DNA of 35,483 nucleotides from Bacillota bacterium (lineage in GTDB: Bacteria; Bacillota; Bacilli; Alicyclobacillales; SLC66), in the NCBI GenBank assembly GCA_021828865.1, contig JAJZCW010000029.1:1-35483 (forward strand), in the 5' to 3' direction. The translations under genes and the position numbers were made by a program. Below the pieces are notes generated by a model. The model was given only the letters and a program-made list of their open reading frames with translations, had not been told where the DNA came from and ran no database searches. Shown here in pieces: positions 17,441 through 25,478 of the stretch. How positions within the stretch are numbered: the first letter of the stretch is position 1; every line of letters starts with the position of its first letter.

Positions 17441-18628
17441 ATGGCAGATTCCGCATGGATGTTGGCCGCCATTTTCAGTCTTGCATTTATCGTCCCTCTC
17501 TTGGCATCCGGTATTCCAAGGTGGAGAATTCCCACGGCCGTTCTCGAAATTCTCGCTGGTTTCGCACTTGGTCACTCTGGGTTAAATCTCCTGCACACGC
17601 CAGATTGGCTACATGTGGTCACCAATTGGGGACTATTGAATCTACTTTTTTTGTCTGGTATGGAGTTGCGTTTTTCTCACAAAAAAGCGACCGCAACACA
17701 GACCAGCTCCACACTGTCCCCGCTTTTTGGCGCTATCCTCTATACCACTGCCACATTCGCCGTAGCGCTGATGATGAGTCGATTATTCGTCACACTTCAC
17801 TTGACGAAAACCCCTAATATCACGGCGTTGATGTTTGCCACCACTTCGCTTGGCATCGTCATGCCTACCTTAAAAGAGGCGGACCTGCTGCAAAAACCAT
17901 TTGGCCAACTATTGCTGTTATCCGCGTTTATGGCAGATTTTTTGACGGTTTTCAGCAGTAGCTTTATTCTAGGAAAAAACACGTGGCAAACAGGCGGCCT
18001 TGCCATCTCTGGAATTCTATTCGCTGCGGTGATGATTTTTTGGATGGGAAAATGGCTGCTAAAGCGCCTTCAATTAACGCAGCCTATTATTCAACGAGCT
18101 GAGCTTGGGGTGCGTGGGGCCTTTGCGATCATGGCCATCTTCGGTTTTTTAGCCACCTGGCTTGGTGCAGAAATCATGCTAGGGGGATTTGTCGGTGGGG
18201 TCACCTGTTCACTGCTTGCAGGGGATGAACACGAGGTACTACGAAAAAAACTGGAGACAATCAGCTATGCCTTGTTTTTGCCCATTTTTTTTATCACGGT
18301 CGGGATGGAGCTGGACTTTCATTCGTTTCACGAATCCGCACTACTCCTACGCATTCCCTTTTATCTCACCGCCGCCTTACTTGTAAAAATGATCGCGGCA
18401 TTTGTCTGGAAGCCTTTTTTCCCTACCTCTCGAATCGTCGCTGCCGGATGGTTGATGTCCACTCGCTTTACCCTAGTGATCGCACTCGCGCTAATTGCAG
18501 GGGAAGCCAACCTAATGAACGGCAACGAAATCAGCACCTGGATCATAACAGCACTGCTGACCGTGTTGCTCTCTCCCTGGCTGTTTAACTTAACGCGATA
18601 TGAAGGCACAAAAAAAGGCGAGAACTAG
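17441..18628 (+). CDS. CPA2-type cation/proton antiporter (Na+/H+ exchanger family)
   Basis: A 395-aa polytopic membrane protein with about 12 hydrophobic segments, matching the Na_H_Exchanger/KefB-like family. Conserved features include RIPTAVLEILAGFALGHSGL near the N-terminus, the helix FATTSLGIVMPTLKE, and FLATWLGAEIMLGGFVGG. It lacks a C-terminal TrkA-N domain, so it is a short CPA2 form; substrate ion (Na+ or K+) cannot be told. ATG at 17441 has AAGGAGG six bases upstream. It is the only plus-strand gene in the window, divergent from the SPOR-like gene and convergent with brxC. Confidence 0.88.
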   Translation: MADSAWMLAAIFSLAFIVPLLASGIPRWRIPTAVLEILAGFALGHSGLNLLHTPDWLHVVTNWGLLNLLFLSGMELRFSHKKATATQTSSTLSPLFGAILYTTATFAVALMMSRLFVTLHLTKTPNITALMFATTSLGIVMPTLKEADLLQKPFGQLLLLSAFMADFLTVFSSSFILGKNTWQTGGLAISGILFAAVMIFWMGKWLLKRLQLTQPIIQRAELGVRGAFAIMAIFGFLATWLGAEIMLGGFVGGVTCSLLAGDEHEVLRKKLETISYALFLPIFFITVGMELDFHSFHESALLLRIPFYLTAALLVKMIAAFVWKPFFPTSRIVAAGWLMSTRFTLVIALALIAGEANLMNGNEISTWIITALLTVLLSPWLFNLTRYEGTKKGEN

Positions 18629-18634
18629 CCCGCC
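18610..18634 (-). terminator. Rho-independent terminator of brxC
   Basis: On the minus strand GGCGGG and CTCGCC form a six-pair stem (one G-U) around CTAGTT, followed by seven T (plus 18610-18616). It sits 38 nt after the brxC stop and overlaps the last codons and stop of the convergent antiporter gene. Confidence 0.78.
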
Positions 18635-18672
18635 CCTTCGCTTACTTAAAAATGAAAAAATTTCCATTTTGC

Positions 18673-19002
18673 TTACCTATAGCGATGAAGTGCCTCTTCC
18701 AAATTCACTTTGGTAATGTCGTAGTGTGAGGTGTTCCAAACCGGGTGGTTTTCTTTCATCATAATGACTTGCGGAGAAGCGTGGGTAATGGATAAATCCC
18801 CTGCCATCTGCAAGGAAAGTGGTCTTGATTCAATCACCTTGACAAGCACAATCGGCAATTTGTCTTCTTTTGCAAACTCGCTCACTTCCTGGTATGCCTT
18901 AGCACTGATGGGACATGTGGTGCTATGCTTAAAAATGAGATAATTCCCATGCGCTGATGCAGCTTGCTCTTCCCATTCAACAGGAGTTGTCACTTCAATC
19001 AT
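18673..19002 (-). CDS. brxC: BrxC/YtxJ monothiol bacilliredoxin
   Basis: A 109-aa thioredoxin-fold protein with the single-Cys signature HSTTCPIS (Cys31) of the YtxJ/BrxC family. BrxC removes bacillithiol from S-bacillithiolated proteins, so its presence indicates a bacillithiol-using Bacillota. The C-terminus (ASPQVIMMKENHPVWNTSHYDIT) carries the usual cis-proline-region equivalent. The start has GAGAGG six bases upstream. It lies between a terminator upstream (19030-19053) and one downstream (18610-18634), so it is probably transcribed largely alone. Cytoplasmic. Confidence 0.9.
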   Translation of the reverse strand: MIEVTTPVEWEEQAASAHGNYLIFKHSTTCPISAKAYQEVSEFAKEDKLPIVLVKVIESRPLSLQMAGDLSITHASPQVIMMKENHPVWNTSHYDITKVNLEEALHRYR

Positions 19003-19029
19003 TGATTTCCTCTCCTCATCTAATCAGAT

Positions 19030-19053
19030 AAAAAAGGGGAGCTCATGGCTCCC
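19030..19053 (-). terminator. Rho-independent terminator of the YabE-like gene
   Basis: GGGAGC (plus-strand 19037-19042) and GCTCCC (19048-19053) form a perfect six-pair stem with a five-base loop; on the minus strand it is followed by C and six T (19030-19035). It lies 60 nt after the stop of the DUF348-G5-3D gene and only 28 nt before the brxC start. Confidence 0.85.
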
Positions 19054-19112
19054 ACCGTCTATTGGCGCTGTCGATTCTTGTGTTCACTCACTACCGCAAA
19101 GTTTGGGCCTAA

Positions 19113-20093
19113 CTAATTTTTGAGTATGTATACTTTAACAAGTTGTCGGCCAAAATCGATTGCTTGTTGATAGGAGTTAAAACACATATCGATGCGATAC
19201 CCCTGAATTGCTCCCCCCGTGTCATTGGCAATGGCAAATCCATAACCGGGTATATACAGCTTGGTACCAAGTGGTATAACACTTGGATCGACGGCAACAT
19301 CGCCATATTCGGCCGGTGCGCCTGTCGCGGTGTGACCCCCTGGATTCGCGTAAGCAGTGGCAACTACGGTGAGCACTTCATTCGCGACGATTGACGAATT
19401 ACTACGCGACGCGGTGACGGGGGCTGGTTGTGCCGTTCCCACATCAATAATTTGACTGACCGGTTGTTTGATGATATGACGTGTTCGGGCCTTTTTTACC
19501 AATCTACCGTTAACATATTCTTCTTTCGTGATGATTTTTGCCACTCCATCCTGACCATAGCGCGCTACCACACTGACTCCCGATAGATACGAACTCGTCG
19601 AATTGCGAATTGTTGAATAGGGAACCATCAGGGTTTGCGCCAATGTCTTCGATTGGATATGGCGAATGACAATGGACATGCCACTTTTAATTTTGTCCGT
19701 GAGCGGGTGATTCAATGAATCATTGGCCCTTACACGGATGCCAAGAGCGCTTAGCAACCCTCCTACTGTGGGTTTTAACGAATGTACCACACGAGGAGCC
19801 TTCGCACCGTTGACGACCCAGACTGTTTTTGCTCTCTGAACAAAAATATGCATATTGCTTTCTAGTTGCGTGCCTCGGTCTGGTTCAACCAAATCGTAGC
19901 CCGTTGTACGGATGCCTATTTGACGTAAAAAAGCACCAACCGATTCACCGGCAAACGTGCCTTTGTGAAGGGTGTGACCGTCAACCGACACCTCAACGGA
20001 CTTGTATGAGCTCATGCCTGTTGCAAGCGCAAGTGAAACCACCGCCGCGCCGATCAAGGGCAACCCATACTTTATTCGGCGGAACTTCCGCAC
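19113..20093 (-). CDS. YabE-like cell-wall protein (DUF348-DUF348-G5-3D)
   Basis: A 326-aa exported protein. A signal peptide or anchor covers about 10-28, two DUF348 repeats lie at about 31-72 and 88-130, a G5 domain at about 147-218 and a 3D domain at about 265-326 with Asp269, Asp291 (NDTGGAIQG) and Asp302. The 3D domain is the catalytic core of MltA/Sps/YabE-type muralytic enzymes, so this is probably a peptidoglycan hydrolase, perhaps related to resuscitation-promoting factors and spore germination proteins. The start codon is GTG at 20091-20093, with GAGGTGG four bases upstream. Its SD lies in the 3' arm of a leader hairpin, and it is preceded by a good promoter and followed by a terminator, so it is monocistronic. 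Confidence 0.9.
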   Translation of the reverse strand: MRKFRRIKYGLPLIGAAVVSLALATGMSSYKSVEVSVDGHTLHKGTFAGESVGAFLRQIGIRTTGYDLVEPDRGTQLESNMHIFVQRAKTVWVVNGAKAPRVVHSLKPTVGGLLSALGIRVRANDSLNHPLTDKIKSGMSIVIRHIQSKTLAQTLMVPYSTIRNSTSSYLSGVSVVARYGQDGVAKIITKEEYVNGRLVKKARTRHIIKQPVSQIIDVGTAQPAPVTASRSNSSIVANEVLTVVATAYANPGGHTATGAPAEYGDVAVDPSVIPLGTKLYIPGYGFAIANDTGGAIQGYRIDMCFNSYQQAIDFGRQLVKVYILKN

Positions 20094-20100
20094 TCAACCA

Positions 20101-20163
20101 CCTCTTTTCACGTATTTGAGCAATACGGAAAAGGGGCAAAGCATCAGACAGCGCCGACTGTCT
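20101..20163 (-). promoter_or_regulatory. Tandem hairpins in the leader of the YabE-like gene
   Basis: Two hairpins follow the promoter on the minus strand. The first, AGACAG...CTGTCT (plus 20146-20163), has six pairs and a six-base loop. The second pairs CCCCTTTTCCGTATT (plus 20122-20136) with AATACGTGAAAAGAGG (plus 20101-20116), about 14 pairs with one bulge and one mismatch around a five-base loop. Its 3' arm contains the GAGG of the SD, so folding would occlude ribosome binding. Confidence 0.6.
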
Positions 20164-20177
20164 TAAAACTAAGTCGT

Positions 20178-20206
20178 AGTATAGCCCTGACGTTCTGGAA
20201 AGGCAA
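20178..20206 (-). promoter_or_regulatory. Sigma-A-like promoter of the YabE-like gene
   Basis: TTGCCT (plus 20201-20206) and TATACT (plus 20178-20183) are separated by exactly 17 bases on the minus strand. The transcription start would fall near 20171, giving a leader of about 75 nt with two hairpins. Confidence 0.65.
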
Positions 20207-20229
20207 TGGGCAGAAATGGAAAAGCAGGA

Positions 20230-21177
20230 TCAGTGATCGATGAACTGTTTGAGCCATAAGTTTTTAAGCCAACCGATAATATCCTGAGTGACTTCATTTC
20301 GACATTCTTCATTGAGAATCTCGTGCCTGGATTCTGGATATAACTTGTATTCGACATTGGCTATAGAATAACTTTTATACAAATTGAAAAGTGAGAACAC
20401 CCCTTTTCCAAACTCCCCCACTGGATCTTTGTCCCCGGAAACAATATAGATCGGGAGTTGTTTGGGAATATCGCGAAGTGCCTGCGGTTTTTGAATGGCT
20501 TTCAGTCCTCTTAAAAAATCCCGAAATGATCCAGCGGTGAGAATCGCCCCACATAAAGGATCTTTGATGTATTTGTCGACCTCAGCCACATCCCTGCTAA
20601 GCCAATCGAATTCTGTCCGATTGGGCTGAAAACGCTTATTATAACTACCAAAACTGAGTTGGTTCAGGATGTTGCTCTGAAACTGCTCGCCACGCTTTTT
20701 TGCGATACGGCTTGACAAAAAGATCCCAAAGTTGACCATTGAATTGACTCTACCATTTGACCCACTAAGGATGACGCCATTTAACCGTTCCCCATGCAAT
20801 TGAATGTAGCGCTGTGCCACAAATGAACCCATGCTGTGCCCAAACAAGTACATGGGCAATTGAGGGAACTCTTCATTCATTTTCGTGAAAAGTTGATCCA
20901 CATTGGCGACTAGGCTTTCAAATCCGTCATTGCCAAGATAACCAAGCGTATTCGTGGATTTTCCAGTGAGCCCATGGCCTCGGTGATCGATCGAATAGAC
21001 GGCATAGTCATTATCGGTCAGCACTTTCGCAAAATGCTCATAGCGAAGCGAATGTTCGCCCATGCCATGAACGATTTGCACCAAACCTTTTAATGATTCT
21101 TTGCGGTCCGGTGACCATGCGTGCACATAGTTTTTGATACTATCATGATCTTGAAAGGTAAACTGGCGATATGGCAT
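20230..21177 (-). CDS. Alpha/beta hydrolase (monoacylglycerol lipase-like)
   Basis: A 315-aa serine hydrolase of the Hydrolase_4 / lysophospholipase (PldB, monoglyceride lipase) type. The oxyanion-hole HGMGEHS (37-43), SIDHRGHGLTG (62-72), nucleophile elbow GHSMG with Ser115, acid Asp251 in SGDKDP, and His285 in ESRHE are all present. Substrate is unknown; the family hydrolyses acylglycerols or lysophospholipids. No signal peptide. A strong AGGAGGTG lies five bases before the ATG. It follows the last minor-pilin gene by 40 nt, so it may be transcribed with the pil locus, but a functional link is not shown. Confidence 0.88.
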   Translation of the reverse strand: MPYRQFTFQDHDSIKNYVHAWSPDRKESLKGLVQIVHGMGEHSLRYEHFAKVLTDNDYAVYSIDHRGHGLTGKSTNTLGYLGNDGFESLVANVDQLFTKMNEEFPQLPMYLFGHSMGSFVAQRYIQLHGERLNGVILSGSNGRVNSMVNFGIFLSSRIAKKRGEQFQSNILNQLSFGSYNKRFQPNRTEFDWLSRDVAEVDKYIKDPLCGAILTAGSFRDFLRGLKAIQKPQALRDIPKQLPIYIVSGDKDPVGEFGKGVFSLFNLYKSYSIANVEYKLYPESRHEILNEECRNEVTQDIIGWLKNLWLKQFIDH

Positions 21178-21217
21178 TAAGCACCTCCTGAAATCATATG
21201 AAGGTCTATTCAGTTAA

Positions 21218-21652
21218 TTATCCAGTAACGCTAATGGGTACCGGAGCCGACAAGGTTGACGATGCTGACCCATCATATCCTATAGAATTTACGTAAATAT
21301 AATAAGTAACTGTTACACCATGCGCTGGTGCACTAAAGGGACTGGGCAATGTAAAGGTAATATACCAAGGTGCCTTCCCGTTTGTCCCTACGCTTGGATA
21401 ATTACTCGAAACAAACACATCACTGACAGTGGTATGCGGATCATTAATAAACGTATTTAAGTACTTTTCTCCAATCAAAATACCCGCTTTAGCGTTGTAA
21501 TACGCCTGTGTCTGTTCAAGTTCACTGGTATAGAAACGTTCAGGTGCATCAAGCGAGACCAAGATCGCCGCCATCATAATGGACATCAGCACACTCATCA
21601 ACAATACGTTTAATAAAATACCACCTCTATCATTTTTATCATTAATTGTCAT
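21218..21652 (-). CDS. PilX-like minor pilin
   Basis: A small protein of 144 aa from the chosen start. It has a short leader MTINDKNDRGG and a hydrophobic helix ILLNVLLMSVLMSIMMAAILVSL without Glu+5, then QTQAYYNAKAGILIGEKYL, the pattern (alanine/tyrosine-rich, KAG) seen in PilX N-terminal domains. The C-terminal part is beta-rich with many Ser/Thr/Val. It is third in a V-W-X minor-pilin series. ATG at 21652 overlaps the giant pilin gene by 11 nt; in-frame ATGs at 21667 and 21670 are possible, none with a strong SD, so coupling to the upstream gene is likely. Confidence 0.72.
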   Translation of the reverse strand: MTINDKNDRGGILLNVLLMSVLMSIMMAAILVSLDAPERFYTSELEQTQAYYNAKAGILIGEKYLNTFINDPHTTVSDVFVSSNYPSVGTNGKAPWYITFTLPSPFSAPAHGVTVTYYIYVNSIGYDGSASSTLSAPVPISVTG

Positions 21653-24600
21653 TCGAGTCGCCGCCATCATTCCCATCTGTATCTTGATTTTCATTATTAT
21701 TGTTGTAATTTGGCACAGTGCCGTTATAAGATGCACTTTCACCATTCACTGTCACTGTGACAGTATACGAATCACCAGGATTAAACGTATAATTTCCCAA
21801 CCACGGCCAATTGCCATAAGCCCACCCGGGTTTTAGTGCAATTTGGTTATCAGACCATGATTGAATACTATCTTTAACCCAATCTCCTGTTCCACCCATC
21901 TCCCATTTACCAGTCACATCATTGATAACCACAGACTCATTATTGCCAGAATTGAACAACCAGTCAAACCACCACGACTGATGATCAATTTGGTTTGAAC
22001 CGAAACCCGAACCATCGATCGTAATTTGCGGACGGCTATTCCCATCAAATTTCCATTCAACATCAGTAATACTTGGACTAGATTGGGGCACAGGAACACT
22101 ATTCCCTATACTAACTGTCAAATTAGCACTCGCTGAAACTTTATCTGTCGAAGCTGTAATTGTCACTGGCCCACTCGCATTATTCGATTGATAATTAACC
22201 GTTGTGTTGATACTGATCGTATTGCCATTTGCCGTTTGAATATCAATCGTGACATTATCTCCCTGATTGAAATTCCAAGAATGATAGCCATACCAGCCTT
22301 GATCCCCATCATAAGCGCCGTCATTCCAATAATCAGGATCATCATTTGCATTATCGTATGATGCATCATCATCACCATAAGGAGAAGGCTGTCTTGTGGG
22401 TTGAATCACAATTTGATTATCAGACCATGCCAATATATCTTCAGCAACCCAGTTGCCTGATCCACCTGTGGTTCCCCCCATATTCCAGCCGCCGGTCGTA
22501 TCATGAACCGCAACATAATTTCCGTCAGTATTGTAATGAGGAATTTGAATACCGTTAGGTGGTGTACTTCCAAACCCAGTATCATTGATGACAATCGTTG
22601 GATTAGAAACACTACCAGTCCATTCTACAAACGGTAAAGAAGGCGTCGACGCTGTGTAAGTCGTAGTAAATACTCCCTGGGAATTAGTGGTTACTGACGT
22701 ACTACCGAAAGTACCGCCTGCACCATTATCAGACAATGTCACTACATCATTAGCATAGGGTTGGCCTGCCAATGTCACCGTTCCACGAATCTCCACTGCC
22801 GAACCACTATTCACAGAAGTAACTGTAGCGTTGGTCGTTGGATCCAATGTTTGTATCGTTATCACCGGCGTAACCACATCTAACGTTACCGTTTGGTTAG
22901 TCCCCAGCGCGCTGGCCGTGATCGTATCAGACGCAATTGCTGTCGCGGGTGCTGTATAGGTCATTGTAAATTTACCGCTTGCATCCGTCGTCGCTGTATT
23001 GCCTCCGGTAAACGCCCCTCCTGCATTTCCATCCGTAAAGCTTACCGTCTCGCCACTGACCCCTTGCCCGTTAAACGTTAACTGACCATTTACATTTACT
23101 TGCCCATTCGTAGCCACTAAAGTCGTACTAGTCGAAGCCGTCATCGCTATCGTGCCCACATTGATCGTACTGGTGGCGGTTTGTCCTGATCCAATATCTT
23201 TTACCGTAATCGTGATGGTTCCTTGTTCATTCTGAGCCGCTTGATACGTAAATTGCGCAGTACCATCAGCCCCCGTGGTCAACGACGTAATCGCGTTCCC
23301 GTCCGTGATGCTAGTAAAGCTTCCCCCCTGCCCACCATCTGATAACGAGATGATTTCCCCAGAAAGTGAGGTTCCAGAACCATTCGACACACTCACCGTA
23401 TAAGTTTGAGACTGTCCACTCAACAAATATGGTGTTAGTTGACCTGGAAATGTTTGCGGAGAATTGGGCGTGACCGTTATCACCGGCGTAACCACATCTA
23501 CCGTTACCGTTTGGTCGATCCCCAGCGCGCTGGCCGTGATCGTATCAGACGCATTTGCTGTCGCAGGTGCTGTATAGGTGACACTAAAATTACCGCTTGC
23601 ATCCGTCGTCGCAGTATTGCCTCCGGTAAACGCCCCTCCTGCATTTCCATCCGTTAAGCTTACCGTCTCGCCACTGACCCCTTGACCGTTAAACGTTAAC
23701 TGACCACTTACATTTACTTGCCCATTCGTCGCGATTATGTTAGGCGAGGTGGATAAAGTGATCGCTGGTTGGCCGACTTCAATCACACTGCTTGCATGCT
23801 GACCCGAGCCAGAATCGGTTGCAGTAATCGTCACTGAACCTTGTTCATTCTGCCCCGCTTGATACGTAAAGGCTGCACTGCCATTACTATCAGTTGTGAC
23901 GGAAGTAATCGCATTCCCACCAGGTACACTTAAAAACGTTCCACCTGCATTCCCATCGGATAAGTTAATGGTTTCGTTTTGAATAGCCTTGCCAAGCCCA
24001 TTCGTTAGATTGACTGTATAACCTTGCGACTGTCCACTCATCAAATAAGGAGTCGTTTGATTAGGTAGCATTACAGGTGAAGTAGCAGTAAGGGTGAGTT
24101 CTGGTGACACCACATCCACAGTTGCAGTTTGTGACATCCCTAATGCGCTAGCTGTAATAACGATAGAGGATGGAGCCGATTTGGGTGCTGTATAGGTGAC
24201 ACTAAAATTACCGCTTGCATCCGTTGTCACTGTATTGCCGCCGGTAAACGCCCCTCCCGCATTTCCATCTGATAAAGTCACTGTTTGTCCATTGATACCT
24301 TGCCCGCTAAACAGCACTTGACCGCTAATACTCACCTGACCATTGGTGGTTACCGATGTCGGGGATGCACTTACCGATACAGACACTGTACCCACGTTAA
24401 TTGCACTGGTAGCTGTCTGATTCGTACCGGTGTCAGTAGCTGTAATCGTAACCGTACCTTTCTCACTTGACACCGACTGATAAGTAAATTGCGCTGTACC
24501 ATTAGCACCCGTTGTCACTGATGTAATGGTATTCCCACCTGAAGAACTTAAAAACGTGCCACCCGCACCGTTATCTGACAAGGTAATGGTTGCATTTTGA

Positions 24601-25280
24601 ACAGGGTTCCCCGATGCGTCGGTCTCACTGACGTTATATACAATCGATTGACCGCTAATCAAATATGGATTTGATTGGCCAGGTAACGTGTTGGCGTTTT
24701 GAGGGGAAATTGAAAAATTATCAGTAGTTTTAACGGACAAAGATGTTGGGATTGCTGTCTTTGATAATTGTTCTAAATTATTAACATGAAAATAAGCTGG
24801 TTGACTAGTTTTGGATGGTGGAACCAATTCAAAAGTTGTAGATTGATTAGGCAGAACTGAAAATGAATAAGCCACATTATTCTGCCCTGTATATAAAACC
24901 GCCGTATCACCACTCGTGTCCTTTGCAACTAACTGATTATTATTCCACTGTAAAATCACATCTTTTGAATATGCAAAAGAGGAAGGCAAAAAATTAAATA
25001 ATGATGTGATCTTTGGATCTCCACTATATTGTAAATCTATCGTTTCATTGGCATAGTTAAAACTTTGAGCGTTCTGAGCCATATCGTGCAACATTGTGGT
25101 TAAATTATAATTATCATAGTTAGTGAGTGTATATCCTTTGTTATCGTTAAAGACATGAAAAACATTAAAAGAAACCACCACTAGCACAGAAAGTGTAAGA
25201 GCGCCTGCCACTAGAGATACCAAAAGTTCAACTAAGGATAAACCGTTTTCCTGACTCAATCTATTGAACTTTTTCTTCAT
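21642..25280 (-). CDS. Giant PilW-like minor pilin with Ig-like stalk and W-rich tip modules
   Basis: A 1212-aa protein with a type IV pilin N-terminus: leader 1-13 ending in ENG, then LSLVELL with Glu18 at +5 and a hydrophobic helix to about residue 42. A PilW-like globular region follows (about 45-197). Residues 198-815 are three tandem units of exactly 206 aa, each with two Big_1-type Ig-like domains, then one more Ig-like domain (816-880, resuming at about 1034-1058). Two related modules (about 882-1030 and 1070-1191) share VEW, GFGS, D-x-T-x2-W-x-M-GG and WSDNQI, and are rich in Trp. The C-terminus is Asn/Asp-rich. I see no cysteine and no sortase signal. GAGGTG is seven bases before the ATG. 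It is probably displayed on the pilus as an adhesin-like subunit; ligand unknown. Confidence 0.85.
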   Translation of the reverse strand: MKKKFNRLSQENGLSLVELLVSLVAGALTLSVLVVVSFNVFHVFNDNKGYTLTNYDNYNLTTMLHDMAQNAQSFNYANETIDLQYSGDPKITSLFNFLPSSFAYSKDVILQWNNNQLVAKDTSGDTAVLYTGQNNVAYSFSVLPNQSTTFELVPPSKTSQPAYFHVNNLEQLSKTAIPTSLSVKTTDNFSISPQNANTLPGQSNPYLISGQSIVYNVSETDASGNPVQNATITLSDNGAGGTFLSSSGGNTITSVTTGANGTAQFTYQSVSSEKGTVTITATDTGTNQTATSAINVGTVSVSVSASPTSVTTNGQVSISGQVLFSGQGINGQTVTLSDGNAGGAFTGGNTVTTDASGNFSVTYTAPKSAPSSIVITASALGMSQTATVDVVSPELTLTATSPVMLPNQTTPYLMSGQSQGYTVNLTNGLGKAIQNETINLSDGNAGGTFLSVPGGNAITSVTTDSNGSAAFTYQAGQNEQGSVTITATDSGSGQHASSVIEVGQPAITLSTSPNIIATNGQVNVSGQLTFNGQGVSGETVSLTDGNAGGAFTGGNTATTDASGNFSVTYTAPATANASDTITASALGIDQTVTVDVVTPVITVTPNSPQTFPGQLTPYLLSGQSQTYTVSVSNGSGTSLSGEIISLSDGGQGGSFTSITDGNAITSLTTGADGTAQFTYQAAQNEQGTITITVKDIGSGQTATSTINVGTIAMTASTSTTLVATNGQVNVNGQLTFNGQGVSGETVSFTDGNAGGAFTGGNTATTDASGKFTMTYTAPATAIASDTITASALGTNQTVTLDVVTPVITIQTLDPTTNATVTSVNSGSAVEIRGTVTLAGQPYANDVVTLSDNGAGGTFGSTSVTTNSQGVFTTTYTASTPSLPFVEWTGSVSNPTIVINDTGFGSTPPNGIQIPHYNTDGNYVAVHDTTGGWNMGGTTGGSGNWVAEDILAWSDNQIVIQPTRQPSPYGDDDASYDNANDDPDYWNDGAYDGDQGWYGYHSWNFNQGDNVTIDIQTANGNTISINTTVNYQSNNASGPVTITASTDKVSASANLTVSIGNSVPVPQSSPSITDVEWKFDGNSRPQITIDGSGFGSNQIDHQSWWFDWLFNSGNNESVVINDVTGKWEMGGTGDWVKDSIQSWSDNQIALKPGWAYGNWPWLGNYTFNPGDSYTVTVTVNGESASYNGTVPNYNNNNENQDTDGNDGGDSNDN
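22836..24689 (-). repeat. Three tandem 618-nt repeats encoding Ig-like domain pairs
   Basis: The word ACCACATC recurs at 22873, 23491 and 24109, exactly 618 nt apart, and the encoded motif QVxxxGQ recurs every 206 residues (315, 521, 727). The left and middle copies are strongly alike: about 16 differences in the 259 nt of 22858-23116 against 23476-23734 by eye. The right-hand copy (from about 24072) is more diverged. All lie in frame inside the giant pilin gene. Confidence 0.9.
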
Positions 25281-25384
25281 AATTCAGCACCTCTATAAAG
25301 AAATTTTACACTCTCACAGCCATATAATGTTGCAAAATTTATTTTTCGACAAAAATATACGTAATTCAACAGTCTAATGATTGT

Positions 25385-25412
25385 ATAATAACAAAATGTA
25401 ACTCACATGTAA
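25385..25412 (-). promoter_or_regulatory. Candidate promoter upstream of the giant pilin gene
   Basis: The 198-nt gap 25281-25478 is very AT-rich and holds no gene. On the minus strand TTACAT (plus 25407-25412) and TATTAT (plus 25385-25390) lie 16 bases apart. Other AT-rich hexamer pairs exist in the gap, so this choice is uncertain; no GC-rich terminator is seen there. Confidence 0.33.
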
Positions 25413-25478
25413 CCACTATCATCACTAAAAAGCTTAGATAGAGAATAACTAGATTATAATATATATTCTAAATATGCA

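Noticed and set aside
20094..20206. c-di-AMP (ydaO-type) riboswitch upstream of the YabE-like gene
   Set aside because: The leader is too short and lacks the conserved ydaO sequence blocks; only two simple hairpins are visible.
22836..24689. Regularly spaced repeats as a CRISPR-like or mobile array
   Set aside because: The repeats are in frame, 618 nt long and code for Ig-like domain pairs in one long gene.
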